Below are positions 9,159 through 18,131 of a stretch of DNA of 64,000 bases, piece by piece. The stretch covers positions 1,984,001-2,048,000 of the forward strand of contig NZ_CP039435.1 of NCBI RefSeq assembly GCF_005484585.1. Reading direction: 5' to 3'. The notes beneath the pieces were generated by a model. That model was not told where the DNA came from. It did no database searches and saw nothing but the letters and a program-made list of their open reading frames with translations. The position numbers and the translations under genes were made by a program. Position 1 is the first letter of the stretch. The number at the start of each line of letters is the position of its first letter. Source of the stretch: Brevundimonas sp. SGAir0440 (lineage in GTDB: Bacteria; Pseudomonadota; Alphaproteobacteria; Caulobacterales; Caulobacteraceae).

Positions 9159-10106
9159 TCAGACGTCGAAATCCAGACCGAACTGGGCATAGAGGGCGCG
9201 GCTGTCCTGCCACTTTGGATCGACCTTGACGGTCAGGAACAGGTGCACCTGACGGCCGAGGATTTCGTTGAGCTCCTCGCGCGCCTTCTGGCCGATCCAT
9301 TTCAGGGTCTGGCCGCCCTTGCCGAGGACGATGGGCCGCTGGCTCTCGCGCTCGACATAGATGGTCTGCTCGATCCGGGCCGAGCCGTCGGCGCGATCCT
9401 CGAAACTGGTGGTCTCCACCGCCGCCGAATAGGGCAGCTCCTCATGGACGCGCAGGTAGACCTTCTCGCGCGTGATCTCCGCTGCAAGAACCCGAACCGG
9501 CACGTCGGCCGCCTGATCCTCGGGATACAGCCACGGCCCCTTCGGCATGGACAGGGCCAGGCGCTGCTTCAGATCCTCGACGCCGTCGCCATTGGCCGCC
9601 GAGATCATATAGACCTCGGAATAGACGCCGCTTTCGAACAGCTTCTGCGATAGCGCCAGCAGGGTGTCGCGGCGCATACCGTCGATCTTGTTCAGCGCCA
9701 GAACGACCTTGGTCCCGGTGGCCTGCAGGTTGACGATAATGGTCTCGGTGTCCTCGGCCGAGCGACGATCGGCCGCCGTGCCCTCGCGGCCTTCGGCGTT
9801 GATGTGCGACTGGGCGTCGATCAGGTGAACGACGATGTCCGCATCTTCAGCGCCGCCCCAGGCCGAGGCGACCATGGCCCGGTCCAGGCGACGACGCGGC
9901 GTGAAGATGCCGGGCGTGTCCACCAACACGATCTGGGCGTCGCCTTCCATCGCGATGCCGCGCACCGGAAAACGCGTCGTCTGCACTTTTTGCGTGACGA
10001 TCGAGACCTTGGATCCGGTCAGCCGGTTCACCAGCGTGGACTTGCCGGCGTTGGGTGCGCCGATGATGGCGGCAAAGCCTGCGCGCTGGTTTTCGATATC
10101 GGTCAA
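9159..10106 (-). CDS. era: GTPase Era, 30S ribosome assembly factor
   Basis: Era is an essential GTPase that binds the 3' end of 16S rRNA during small-subunit maturation. The G1 motif GAPNAGKST is at residues 16-24, the switch I region QTTRF follows, DTPG is at 63-66 and NKID at 139-142. The C-terminal KH domain contains IVLGKGGQTLKWIG. The 315 residues are slightly above the usual 300, the extra length lying between the G3 and G4 motifs. The start overlaps the rnc stop by four bases (ATGA), the usual rnc-era arrangement. Confidence 0.97.
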   Translation of the reverse strand: MTDIENQRAGFAAIIGAPNAGKSTLVNRLTGSKVSIVTQKVQTTRFPVRGIAMEGDAQIVLVDTPGIFTPRRRLDRAMVASAWGGAEDADIVVHLIDAQSHINAEGREGTAADRRSAEDTETIIVNLQATGTKVVLALNKIDGMRRDTLLALSQKLFESGVYSEVYMISAANGDGVEDLKQRLALSMPKGPWLYPEDQAADVPVRVLAAEITREKVYLRVHEELPYSAAVETTSFEDRADGSARIEQTIYVERESQRPIVLGKGGQTLKWIGQKAREELNEILGRQVHLFLTVKVDPKWQDSRALYAQFGLDFDV

Positions 10107-10813
10107 ATGACGCCTTCACGTTTGAGGAGAGCCGTTGCGGCCGCCTTCTCCGCCTCCTGACGCGAACGCCCTTGCGCGGTCAAGGGCTGCACGTCCTGCA
10201 CGGACACTTCGACGGTGAAAGTGGGCGCATGATCCGAACCCGTCCGATCGGCGACGCGATAGGTCGGCAGCGGCCGCCCCAACCCTTGCGCCCATTCCTG
10301 AAGCGCCGACTTCGGATTGGTCACGGTGCGGGACGGCGGCGCCGCCAGTTCGTCGGACCAGGCCCGTTCAAACACGGCCTTGGCGGCATCCAGTCCGCCG
10401 TCCAGATAGACAGCCGCCAATATGGCCTCGACCGCATCGGCGATGACGCCGGCCTTGCGCCGCCCGCCGGTCTTGGTCTCGCCGGGCGAGAGCCGCAGCG
10501 CAGGCCCCACGCCCAGGGCTTCGCCCACGCGAGCACAGGCGCCCTTATCGACCAGGGCGTGCAGGCTGGACGACAGCTGGCCCTCGTCCGCCGTCGGAAA
10601 CTGGGCCGACAGCCGCTCGGCGACCAGCAGACCCAGCACCCGGTCGCCTAGGAACTCCAGCCGCTCGTTATCGCGTGGACCGTGGATGCCGACCGGCGCT
10701 CCCTCGCCCACGCTGGCGTGTGTCAGGGCGCGCTCCAGCAAGGCCTTGTCGTTGAACCTGTGTCCAAGGCGCGTTTCCAGCGCCGCGACCGCTTCGGCTC
10801 TCAGATTGGCCAT
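10103..10813 (-). CDS. rnc: Ribonuclease III
   Basis: RNase III cleaves double-stranded RNA, including rRNA precursors. The 236-residue protein has the signature NERLEFLGD at about 49-57, where Glu53 and Asp57 bind metal, and a second pair, Asp126 and Glu129, in ADAVEAILAAVYLDGG. A C-terminal double-stranded RNA-binding domain runs from about residue 163 to 232. The start codon overlaps the lepB stop by one base and its stop overlaps the era start by four, so lepB, rnc and era form a coupled unit. Confidence 0.97.
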   Translation of the reverse strand: MANLRAEAVAALETRLGHRFNDKALLERALTHASVGEGAPVGIHGPRDNERLEFLGDRVLGLLVAERLSAQFPTADEGQLSSSLHALVDKGACARVGEALGVGPALRLSPGETKTGGRRKAGVIADAVEAILAAVYLDGGLDAAKAVFERAWSDELAAPPSRTVTNPKSALQEWAQGLGRPLPTYRVADRTGSDHAPTFTVEVSVQDVQPLTAQGRSRQEAEKAAATALLKREGVI

Positions 10814-11706
10814 CAGTGAAGGACGTTGAAGAACCGGTCGAGCCGCACGTTGAACCAGCTAACCGGGTTCCACAGCGACGAACCGGGCTTCCACGAGAAC
10901 AGGATAATCTGCGCCTTGCCGACCAGGTTCTCGGCCGGGACCATACCCACGCCGCTGGACTGTTCGACGCGGCTGTCGATCGAGTTGTCGCGGTTGTCGC
11001 CCATCATGAAGTAGTGGCCAGCCGGGACCTCATAGACCGGGGTGTCGTCCAGATCGTTTCCGGGACCGAAGTCCTGGGTCATGAAGCTCTTGCCTTCCGG
11101 CAGGGTCTCGCGGACCTCGGTCACAGGACGCGGTCCGAAGATGTCGTTGATCTCCTGCTCGCTGACCACGACGTCCTGCACAGGCTTGTCGTTGATATAC
11201 AGCTTGTTGGCGATCATCTGGATGCGGTCGCCGGGCAGGCCGATCACGCGCTTGATGAAGTCGGTCTTGTTGTCGCGAGGCAGTTTGAACACGACGATGT
11301 CGCCGCGCTTGGGCGCCGAGCCCATGATCCGCCCGTCGAACAGCGGCGGGCTGAACGGGATCGAGTGTTTGGAGAAGCCGTACGACCACTTGGAGACGAC
11401 GATATAGTCGCCTTCGTACAGGTTCGGCTCCATCGAGGCCGAAGGGATGGTGAAGGGCTGGAACAGGAAGATCCGCAGCACCATCGCGATCAGCAGGGCG
11501 AAGACGATGGTCTTGAAGATTTCGCCGGTTTCACTGGCTGCCGAAGTCGCCTTGTCGCCGCCCTTGGGCGTCTTGGCATAGACGTTCTGGTTCGCCGTCG
11601 TGGGTTCCTGCACCGACTTGACCGGAGCGTCCGCTTCCGAGGCCGCAAATCGTTCTTCGGGGGTGGCGTCGCGATTGGCGTCGTCGGGCTTTTGGTCTTC
11701 GCTCAT
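10813..11706 (-). CDS. lepB: Signal peptidase I
   Basis: LepB removes signal peptides from exported proteins at the outer face of the inner membrane. After a charged N-terminal tail comes one membrane segment (FKTIVFALLIAMVLRIFLF). The catalytic Ser91 lies in IPSASMEP and the general base Lys152 in FIKRVIGLPGD; GDNRDNSIDSR is the conserved box E. ATG 11706 (protein starting MSEDQKPDD, 297 residues) is preferred to an in-frame start at 11748, which would only add a disordered arginine-rich tail. It is followed directly by rnc. Confidence 0.95.
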   Translation of the reverse strand: MSEDQKPDDANRDATPEERFAASEADAPVKSVQEPTTANQNVYAKTPKGGDKATSAASETGEIFKTIVFALLIAMVLRIFLFQPFTIPSASMEPNLYEGDYIVVSKWSYGFSKHSIPFSPPLFDGRIMGSAPKRGDIVVFKLPRDNKTDFIKRVIGLPGDRIQMIANKLYINDKPVQDVVVSEQEINDIFGPRPVTEVRETLPEGKSFMTQDFGPGNDLDDTPVYEVPAGHYFMMGDNRDNSIDSRVEQSSGVGMVPAENLVGKAQIILFSWKPGSSLWNPVSWFNVRLDRFFNVLH

Positions 11707-11761
11707 GCGATCAGGCATCCTCGCCGCGTCCGCGCGGTCATCGCGCACGCCTATAACCTGA

Positions 11762-12163
11762 TTACGACTGCGGCAAGGCTTCGATCACCACGAAGGCGAG
11801 CGCATAGGGATGTTCGTCGCTCAGCGTCAGGTGGATTTTCACCTCGTGTCCGGCTGGCGTCAGACGCGCCAGATGCTCAGCCGCATGGCCGGTCAGCGCC
11901 ATCGTCGGCTGACCCGAACGCAGGTTCACCACCCCCATGTCGCGCCAATAGACATCGGCGCGCATCCCGGTGCCCAGGGCCTTGGCGCAGGCCTCCTTGG
12001 CGGCGAAGCGTTTGGCGTAGCTCCAGGCCGGGTCGGGCTTCCGGTCCGAGCGGGTGCGTTCCAACTCGGTGAAGCAGCGGGTCTTGAAGCGATCCCCAAA
12101 CCGATCCAGCGACGCCTGGATGCGTCGGATGTCAGATAAATCTGCGCCCACGCCGATGATCAT
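11762..12163 (-). CDS. acpS: Holo-[acyl-carrier-protein] synthase
   Basis: AcpS transfers 4'-phosphopantetheine from CoA to acyl carrier protein. The 133-residue length is normal. The N-terminal [13 protein letters not shown] includes the metal-binding aspartate, and [15 protein letters not shown] holds the conserved WxxKEA-like glutamate and lysine. The start overlaps the pdxJ stop by four bases. The pdxJ-acpS pairing is conserved widely in proteobacteria and supports the call. Confidence 0.95.
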   Translation of the reverse strand: MIIGVGADLSDIRRIQASLDRFGDRFKTRCFTELERTRSDRKPDPAWSYAKRFAAKEACAKALGTGMRADVYWRDMGVVNLRSGQPTMALTGHAAEHLARLTPAGHEVKIHLTLSDEHPYALAFVVIEALPQS

Positions 12164-12900
12164 TTCGCCGCATCCATCGCCGCTCGCATCCGGCGGATCG
12201 CGCCGTCCAGGCCGATGAAGATCGAGTCGCCGATCAGGAAGTGGCCGATGTTCAGCTCACGGATTTCCGGGATTGCCAGCATGCGCGGAGCCGTGTCGTA
12301 ATCCAGCCCGTGGCCTGCATGGACTTCCAGCCCTAGGATGTCGGCCTGGGCGGCGGCGGCGGCCAGGCGTTCGAACTCGACCTCCCGCTCTGCCGGGTCG
12401 GTCAGATGGCAGTAGCGGCCGGTGTGGAACTCGACCACCTGGGCGCCGACGGCGGCGGCGGCCCCGACCTGCACTTCGATCGGTTCGATGAAGAGCGAAA
12501 CCCGGATGCCGGCGTCCGCAAGCGCCTTGACCACGGGCGCAATCCGTCCTTCGTGACCGGCGACCGCCAAACCGCCTTCGGTCGTGACCTCTTCGCGCCG
12601 CTCGGGCACCAGACAGGCGGCATGCGGCCGGTGGCGCAGAGCGATGGCCAGCATCTCGGCCGTCACCGCCATTTCCAGGTTCAGCGGCTTGCCGGCGCGA
12701 GCGCACAGGGCGCTCAACACATCGATGTCGGCGTCGGTGATGTGGCGGCGGTCTTCGCGCAGGTGGGCGGTGATGCCGTCGGCCCCAGCCGCCAGCGCCG
12801 CCTCGGCCGCGCGCGCCGGATCGGGATGCGTCCCTCCCCGCGCATTTCGCACCGTGGCGACGTGGTCGATGTTGACGCCCAGCCTGACTCGTTCGCGCAT
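12160..12900 (-). CDS. pdxJ: Pyridoxine 5'-phosphate synthase
   Basis: PdxJ condenses 3-amino-2-oxopropyl phosphate with deoxyxylulose 5-phosphate in vitamin B6 synthesis. The 246-residue TIM barrel begins [18 protein letters not shown], with the family-specific NIDHVATVR. Later motifs are [40 protein letters not shown] and VHAGHGLDY. The gene starts four bases after the pyrE stop and overlaps acpS, so pyrE-pdxJ-acpS are probably one transcript. Confidence 0.97.
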   Translation of the reverse strand: MRERVRLGVNIDHVATVRNARGGTHPDPARAAEAALAAGADGITAHLREDRRHITDADIDVLSALCARAGKPLNLEMAVTAEMLAIALRHRPHAACLVPERREEVTTEGGLAVAGHEGRIAPVVKALADAGIRVSLFIEPIEVQVGAAAAVGAQVVEFHTGRYCHLTDPAEREVEFERLAAAAAQADILGLEVHAGHGLDYDTAPRMLAIPEIRELNIGHFLIGDSIFIGLDGAIRRMRAAMDAAK

Positions 12901-12904
12901 GGCT

Positions 12905-13489
12905 CTACTTCGACAATCTGCGGCTGCCAGGATCTTCCACCGGAAGCGCAGCCAACTCCGGAGGAAGGGTGTCGGCCGGATAGGCGGGCACGTCCAACGA
13001 CGCCAGGGCGATCAGCGGCACACCCACATCCGCCTTGCCGCCCGAGCGATCGACGATACAGGCGGCGGCGATCACCTCGCCCCCGGCGGCCTGGATGGCG
13101 GCGATGCATTCGCGCGACGACAGGCCGGTCGTGACGATGTCCTCGACCATGACGACCTTCTCGCCGGGCTCGACCGAGAACCCGCGACGCAGTTTGAACG
13201 CACCGCCTTCGCGCTCGACATACATCGAACGGACTTTCAGGTGTTTGGCCGTCTCGTAACCGGGAATGATGCCGCCCACGGCAGGCGAGATGGCGACATC
13301 GACCGGGCCGACCGTGGCCGTGATCTTGTCCGCCAGCGCCTTGCATAGGCGCTCGCACCGCGCGCCGTCCATGAAGACCAGGTTTTTCTGCAGGAAGACC
13401 GGGCTGTGCAGACCCGACGACAGGACGAAATGGCCCTCGCGCAGGGCGCCGGCGTCGCGAAACTCGTTGAGGACGTCTTGAGTGTTCAT
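12905..13489 (-). CDS. pyrE: Orotate phosphoribosyltransferase
   Basis: PyrE makes orotidine 5'-phosphate from orotate and PRPP in pyrimidine synthesis. The 194-residue protein shows [10 protein letters not shown] at the N-terminus, [18 protein letters not shown], and the PRPP-binding motif [14 protein letters not shown]. It starts the pyrE-pdxJ-acpS group. The ATG at 13489 has no Shine-Dalgarno sequence in the usual place; that position is occupied by one arm of an inverted repeat (listed separately), which could affect translation. Confidence 0.96.
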   Translation of the reverse strand: MNTQDVLNEFRDAGALREGHFVLSSGLHSPVFLQKNLVFMDGARCERLCKALADKITATVGPVDVAISPAVGGIIPGYETAKHLKVRSMYVEREGGAFKLRRGFSVEPGEKVVMVEDIVTTGLSSRECIAAIQAAGGEVIAAACIVDRSGGKADVGVPLIALASLDVPAYPADTLPPELAALPVEDPGSRRLSK

Positions 13490-13491
13490 GA

Positions 13492-13529
13492 CAGGGTTCT
13501 AGACCCGGATCGCGCGCGGATGAACCCTG
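13492..13529 (-). promoter_or_regulatory. Hairpin in the pyrE leader, abutting the start codon
   Basis: On the minus strand CAGGGTTC and GAACCCTG form a perfect 8-bp stem with a 22-base loop, and the second arm ends two bases before the pyrE ATG. There is no T-run, so it is not a simple terminator for the upstream gene, whose stop is only 10 bases away. The arm covers the place where a ribosome-binding site should be, so translational control is possible. The hairpin is seen in the sequence; its function is inferred. Confidence 0.4.
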
Positions 13530-13539
13530 CGGCGACGCT

Positions 13540-14298
13540 TCATTCGATGTTTTCGTTCGGCCGCAGCCCGCGCGCGAGCAGTTCGGCCCAGACGCCCTCC
13601 GCGTCCTCGGCGAAACCGATCAGGTCCAGGTCGGAGGCCGCGATCATTCCATGTTCGACCAAGGCGTCGAAACCGATCACCGAGGTCCAGTAGGCCTTGT
13701 CCACCAGAACGACCGGAACCGGCGGCGCCTTCTTCGTCTGGCGCAGCGTCAGCATCTCGAACATCTCGTCGAAGGTGCCGAAGCCTCCGGGAAACACCAC
13801 CAGCGCATTCGCGCGCATCGCCAGATGCATCTTCCGCATCGCGAAATAGTGGAAGCGGAATGTCAGTTCCGGGGTCGAATAGGCGTTCGGCTCCTGCTCA
13901 TGCGGCAGGGTGATGTTGAAACCGACCGACGGCGCGCCCGCGTCCACGGCCCCGCGGTTGGCCGCTTCCATGATGCCCGGGCCGCCGCCGGTGGCGATGA
14001 CATTATCGCGGGGCTCGCCGACGCGCCCTCGCAAGGCTCCGCCGCGCTCGGACGCCAGTCGACCAAAGGAGCGGGCCTCGTCATACCAACGATGACCTTC
14101 GCGGACGCGCGCGCTGCCGAAGACGACGATGGTCGAGCGCACGCCCCAGGCCCTCAACGCCTCCTCGGGCTTGGCGTATTCCATCAGAAACCGCACGCCG
14201 CGCATCGAATCGCCCAGCAGGAAGTCCTGATCCATCGCCGCCATGCGATAGGACGGAGAGGCCATCTGCGCCGCGTTCGGCTTTATCGAATCGCTCAT
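13540..14298 (-). CDS. LOG-family (TIGR00730-like) Rossmann-fold protein
   Basis: A 252-residue member of the family named for the plant LOG cytokinin-activating enzyme, a nucleoside-5'-monophosphate phosphoribohydrolase. The dinucleotide-fold entry TIVVFGSARV, the nucleotide loop ATGGGPGIMEAANRGA and the diagnostic PGGFGTFDEMFE, with its conserved Gly and Glu, are all visible. Bacterial members cleave AMP or related nucleotides or bind them; the true substrate here is unknown. ATG 14298 overlaps the stop of the (p)ppGpp synthetase gene by four bases (ATGA), so the two are probably co-translated. It lies between rsh and pyrE. Confidence 0.85.
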   Translation of the reverse strand: MSDSIKPNAAQMASPSYRMAAMDQDFLLGDSMRGVRFLMEYAKPEEALRAWGVRSTIVVFGSARVREGHRWYDEARSFGRLASERGGALRGRVGEPRDNVIATGGGPGIMEAANRGAVDAGAPSVGFNITLPHEQEPNAYSTPELTFRFHYFAMRKMHLAMRANALVVFPGGFGTFDEMFEMLTLRQTKKAPPVPVVLVDKAYWTSVIGFDALVEHGMIAASDLDLIGFAEDAEGVWAELLARGLRPNENIE

Positions 14299-16559
14299 TC
14301 GCCCCGCGCGCGCTCGACGGAATCGACCGACGGATTGGCCCTCAACGCCGCGATGATCATGGTAGCGTGCTTGGCGTCCTCGACCTCGACATCCACGTCC
14401 ACGTCGAAGAAGTCCTGCTGACGGTGCGCCATCGACAGGTTGATGATGTTGCCGCCGGCCTCGCCGATCAAAGTGGTGACCTGACCCAGCACGCCCGGCG
14501 CATTGCGGATCGTCGCGCGAATCCGGGCGGCGGCGACCGCGTCCGTTTCGGCCTGAGGCGTCCATTGCAGGTCATGCCAGACCGAATCGTCATCGGCGAA
14601 GGCGGCCAGGGTCTGGCAATCAATGGTGTGGACGGTCAGGCCAGCTTCCGGCTCCAGAATGCCTACGATCCGGTCGCCCGGCACGGGCGTGCAGCATTGA
14701 CCGAAATGAACCGACACGCCGGGCGTCAGCCCGCCGCCGCGCACGAACAGCCGCGCCTTCTCGCCCTCGATGCGCTGCTTCTCGGGCCCGGCCTTCAGTC
14801 GTCCCTTCAGCGCGGGGAACAGGATTTCGGCCGCCGTCGTCGGCGACAACCGCCCGCGACCCAGGCCTTCGAACAGATCGTCGTCGCTCGCGACCGCCAG
14901 CAGTTCCAGAACCGGCTTCAGCGACACGTCGGTCAGTGTCTTGTCGACCCGGCCCAAGGTCTGGTCCAGCGCGACGCGGCCCAGCTTGATGAACTCTTCG
15001 CGCTCGGAGGTGCGGATATGGCGGCGAATGGCCGAGCGCGCGCGGCCCGTGACCGTCAGGCTGCGCCAGTCGGCAGGCACTTCGCGCTTGGAGCCCCGAA
15101 TGATCTCGACCACGTCGCCATTCTGGAGCGGCGTCCGCATGGGCTTCAACTCGCCATTGACCTTGACGCCGACGGCGGTGTCGCCGACCTCGGTGTGGAC
15201 CGCATAGGCGAAATCCAGCGGCATTCCCCCGCGCGGCAGGGTCACCAGTTGGCCCTTCGGCGTGAAGACAAAGACCTGGTCCAGATACATTTCCAGCTTG
15301 GCGTGCTCGACCCAGTCCTCGCCGCCCTCGCCGTGCTCGATCACCTGAACCAGGTGGCGCAGGTTCTGAAGCGGGTCACGCCCGCCGCCCTGCTCCATCG
15401 CCTCGCGGTCGAAGCCGTAGGAATGGTTCTTGTAGCGCCAGTGGGCGGCGACCCCGTCCTCGGCGATCCGGTCCATGTCCTCGGTGCGGATCTGCATCTC
15501 GATCCGCAGCCCCCGGGGGCCGACGACGGTCGTGTGCAACGAGCGATAGTTGTTCGACTTAGGCGTCGAGATGAAATCCTTGAACCGCTCGGGCACCATC
15601 GGCCATTCGCGGTGGATCACACCCAGCGCGCGATAGCAGTCGTCCTCCGCCTCGACGATAACGCGGAAGCCGTAGATGTCGGACAGGGACGAAAAGCCGA
15701 CCGACTTGCGCTGCAGTTTGCGCCAGATCGAATAGGGCGTCTTCTGCCGCCCATAGACATTGGCCTTCAGACCCGCCTCGGACAGGACGCGCTCGACCTC
15801 GCTCGCCACGCCGTCAATGGCGCGACCGTGTTCCAGCTTCAGCGCTTCCAGCCGCCGCTCGATGGCGGTCTTGGCCGTCGGGTTCAGATGGGTGAAGGCC
15901 AGTTCTTCCAGCTCGGACGCGATCGAGTGGATGCCGATCGACCGACCCAGGGGCGCATAGACTTCAAGCGTCTCGCGGCTGATCCGCTCGCGCTTCTCCG
16001 GCTTCACGAACTGGAGCGTGCGCATATTGTGAAGACGGTCGGCCAGCTTGACCAGCAGCACCCGCACGTCCCGGCTGATGGCCAGGATGAACTTGCGCAG
16101 GTTCTCGGCCTGGCGCGTGTGTTCGGCCTGAAGCTCCAGCCGCGACAGCTTGGTCACGCCCTCGACCAGGACCGCGACCTCTTCACCGAACATGCCGGCG
16201 ATGTCATCGCGCGTTGCGGAAGTGTCCTCAACGACGTCGTGCAGCAGGGCGGTGACGATGGTGGCGGTGTCGAGCTTGTAGTCGGTAAGGATCCCCGCGA
16301 CCTGGATCGGGTGGGCGAAATAGGGATCGCCCGAGGCGCGCAACTGCGAGCCGTGCATCTTCATCGCATAGACGTAGGCGCGGTTCAGAAGCGCTTCATC
16401 GGCGGTAGGGTCATAGGCCTTGACGGCCTCGATCAGCTCAAACTGACGCAGGATCGGCGCGCGCTTGGGCTGCGGCGCGGGATCGACAAGCGCCGTCTGG
16501 GGGTCGTTTTTGTTTGCAGCTTGGGGCGCCGGCGGAACCGTCTCGGTCCGCGCCGGCAA
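14295..16559 (-). CDS. spoT: Bifunctional (p)ppGpp synthetase/hydrolase (RSH)
   Basis: The single long RSH enzyme that makes and degrades the alarmone (p)ppGpp. In order the 754 residues show an HD hydrolase domain (His83 and HD at 107-108 in LLHDVVEDT), the synthetase domain (DIYGFRVIVE, then KSNNYRSLHTTV), a TGS domain, a zinc-finger-like region with GQCCTPVPGD and a C-terminal ACT domain. Both catalytic halves look intact. The reading frame begins at TTG 16559, 30 bases after rpoZ, with no ATG or GTG upstream and no good ribosome-binding site. rpoZ-rsh linkage is typical of proteobacteria. Confidence 0.94.
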   Translation of the reverse strand: MPARTETVPPAPQAANKNDPQTALVDPAPQPKRAPILRQFELIEAVKAYDPTADEALLNRAYVYAMKMHGSQLRASGDPYFAHPIQVAGILTDYKLDTATIVTALLHDVVEDTSATRDDIAGMFGEEVAVLVEGVTKLSRLELQAEHTRQAENLRKFILAISRDVRVLLVKLADRLHNMRTLQFVKPEKRERISRETLEVYAPLGRSIGIHSIASELEELAFTHLNPTAKTAIERRLEALKLEHGRAIDGVASEVERVLSEAGLKANVYGRQKTPYSIWRKLQRKSVGFSSLSDIYGFRVIVEAEDDCYRALGVIHREWPMVPERFKDFISTPKSNNYRSLHTTVVGPRGLRIEMQIRTEDMDRIAEDGVAAHWRYKNHSYGFDREAMEQGGGRDPLQNLRHLVQVIEHGEGGEDWVEHAKLEMYLDQVFVFTPKGQLVTLPRGGMPLDFAYAVHTEVGDTAVGVKVNGELKPMRTPLQNGDVVEIIRGSKREVPADWRSLTVTGRARSAIRRHIRTSEREEFIKLGRVALDQTLGRVDKTLTDVSLKPVLELLAVASDDDLFEGLGRGRLSPTTAAEILFPALKGRLKAGPEKQRIEGEKARLFVRGGGLTPGVSVHFGQCCTPVPGDRIVGILEPEAGLTVHTIDCQTLAAFADDDSVWHDLQWTPQAETDAVAAARIRATIRNAPGVLGQVTTLIGEAGGNIINLSMAHRQQDFFDVDVDVEVEDAKHATMIIAALRANPSVDSVERARGE

Positions 16560-16588
16560 GATAGTGACGCCAGGGGCACCCTCGGGCG

Positions 16589-16948
16589 TCAGTACCGCTC
16601 CTCCTGACCGCCGTCGCGGTCGCTTTGCAGCGCGCGGATCAGTTCGGCTTCGGCCATGTTCATGTGCTGCGGCGAAGCCAGCAGGGCGACCGTTTCCGCC
16701 TCATCCTCGGCTTCCGTCCGCTCATCGACGCGTTGCAGCGTGGTGATGATGGTTTCGCGCAGTTCGTCCGGCACAACGGTGTCGTCAGCGATTTCGCGCA
16801 GGGCGACGACAGGGTTCTTGTCGTTGTCGCGGTCGATCGTCAGGGCGGCGCCGTTGGCGATGCTGCGGGCGCGGTGGCCAGCCATCAGCACCAGACCAAA
16901 GCGGTTCGGAACCTTCTCGATGCAGTCTTCGACGGTGACGCGGGCCAT
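16589..16948 (-). CDS. rpoZ: RNA polymerase omega subunit
   Basis: Omega stabilises the beta-prime subunit of RNA polymerase. The 119-residue protein starts [17 protein letters not shown] and has the conserved [16 protein letters not shown] and [11 protein letters not shown], followed by an acidic, variable tail. GAGGA lies six bases before the ATG on the minus strand. It heads the run rpoZ-spoT-LOG-pyrE; a plausible promoter lies at 16980-17008. Confidence 0.95.
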   Translation of the reverse strand: MARVTVEDCIEKVPNRFGLVLMAGHRARSIANGAALTIDRDNDKNPVVALREIADDTVVPDELRETIITTLQRVDERTEAEDEAETVALLASPQHMNMAEAELIRALQSDRDGGQEERY

Positions 16949-16979
16949 GAAATTCCTCGAACGCGGGGGAGAACCGCGT

Positions 16980-17008
16980 CAAATACAGATGAGGACGGCT
17001 TTTTGCAA
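16980..17008 (-). promoter_or_regulatory. Putative sigma-70-type promoter of rpoZ
   Basis: On the minus strand TTGCAA (17008-17003) and TATTTG (16985-16980) are separated by 17 bases, giving a predicted start about 25 bases before the rpoZ ATG. The match is by eye to TTGACA/TATAAT only. Confidence 0.4.
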
Positions 17009-17032
17009 CGCCACAGGGGCGGAAGTTGGGCG

Positions 17033-17596
17033 TCAGCTCGGGTGGGCGTCGGCGCCGACGGAGGCGGAAGCGGCCAGATCGCTCGCGGACCCGCCATGCG
17101 GATGCGTCCAATTCGGCGCGATCTCGGCGATGGGGCCCATGACAAACCGCCGCTCGGCCGCGCGGGGATGGGGCAGGATCAACCCCTGCAGATCACCGCT
17201 TAATCGTCCGTAGGCGATCAGGTCCAGATCCAGCGTCCGCGGCGCATTGCGAACCGACCGCTCGCGGCCGAATGCGTCCTCGATCCGGCCGAGCGCCGCC
17301 ATCAGGGCATGGGGATCGTGTTCTGTGCGGACGATGACCACGCCATTCAGAAAGGCTGGATCGTGCGGATCGGGCCAGGCCAGTGACGACCACCACGACG
17401 AGCGTGCGACGACATCAATCCCCTCGCTGCGAAAACGCGCGAGCGCCGCCTCCAGCGCTTCGGTGCAGGACGACCATGCCCCCTTGTCATTGCAGCCCAG
17501 GGCCACGATGACTGCATCATTCAGGTCGACCCCGTCATCGATTCCGACGGCGACCGCGCGATCCGATTTTTCATCTCCTTCGACGGCTTCGACCAT
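17033..17596 (-). CDS. folK: 2-amino-4-hydroxy-6-hydroxymethyldihydropteridine pyrophosphokinase
   Basis: HPPK transfers pyrophosphate from ATP to 6-hydroxymethyl-dihydropterin in folate synthesis. The core begins AVIVALGCNDKGAW, and the signature RNAPRTLDLDLIAYG holds the metal-binding aspartates; LPHPRAAERRFVMGP completes the fold. The family usually starts right before the first strand, yet here no ATG, GTG or TTG occurs between that strand and ATG 17596, so a 26-residue acidic N-terminal extension has to be accepted. That ATG overlaps the ATG of the divergent NYN gene in a shared CATG. Confidence 0.88.
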   Translation of the reverse strand: MVEAVEGDEKSDRAVAVGIDDGVDLNDAVIVALGCNDKGAWSSCTEALEAALARFRSEGIDVVARSSWWSSLAWPDPHDPAFLNGVVIVRTEHDPHALMAALGRIEDAFGRERSVRNAPRTLDLDLIAYGRLSGDLQGLILPHPRAAERRFVMGPIAEIAPNWTHPHGGSASDLAASASVGADAHPS

Positions 17597-18131
17597 GTTT
17601 CATCCCACCGACCGGCTGGCGATCTTCATTGACGGCTCGAACCTCTACTCCGCCGCCCGCGCCTTGCAGCACGACATGGACTTCCGGCGGATGCTGGACT
17701 GGTTCCGCGAGAGGTCCATCCTGACCCGCGCATACTACTATACGGCCGTGGTCGAGGGCGAAGAATTCTCGCCGGTGAAGCCGCTTGTGGACTGGCTCGA
17801 CTACAACGGCTTTTCGGTCATCACCAAGCCGGTGAAGCGGTTCACGGACAACAGCGGCCACAGCCGGATCAAGGGCAATATGGACATCGAGATCGCGGTG
17901 GACATGCTGGAACTGGCGCCGCACATCAACCATGCGGTGCTGTTCTCCGGCGACGGCGACTTCCGGCGGGTGGTTCAGGCGGTCCAGGTCAGGGGCGTGC
18001 GGGTCACTGTCATCTCGACCCAGAAGACGCAGCCGCCGCATATCGCCGACGAACTGCGTCGTCAGGCCGACGACTTCCTGGACCTGAACGATCTGATGGC
18101 CGATTTCGGCCGCCCGAAGGCCGCCCAATGA
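17595..18131 (+). CDS. NYN-domain (LabA/DUF88-like) protein, putative RNase
   Basis: A 178-residue protein consisting mainly of one NYN domain, a PIN-like nuclease fold. It begins MFHPTDRLAIFIDGSNLYSAA, where the first acidic site is the Asp of FIDGSN; KGNMDIEIAVDMLEL and LFSGDGDFRRVVQAVQ supply the other conserved aspartates. This pattern suits a metal-dependent RNase, but no substrate is known. Starting at 17595, it shares bases with the divergent folK start. Its stop overlaps the downstream uracil-DNA glycosylase start by four bases, so these two are likely co-translated. Confidence 0.85.
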   Translation: MFHPTDRLAIFIDGSNLYSAARALQHDMDFRRMLDWFRERSILTRAYYYTAVVEGEEFSPVKPLVDWLDYNGFSVITKPVKRFTDNSGHSRIKGNMDIEIAVDMLELAPHINHAVLFSGDGDFRRVVQAVQVRGVRVTVISTQKTQPPHIADELRRQADDFLDLNDLMADFGRPKAAQ

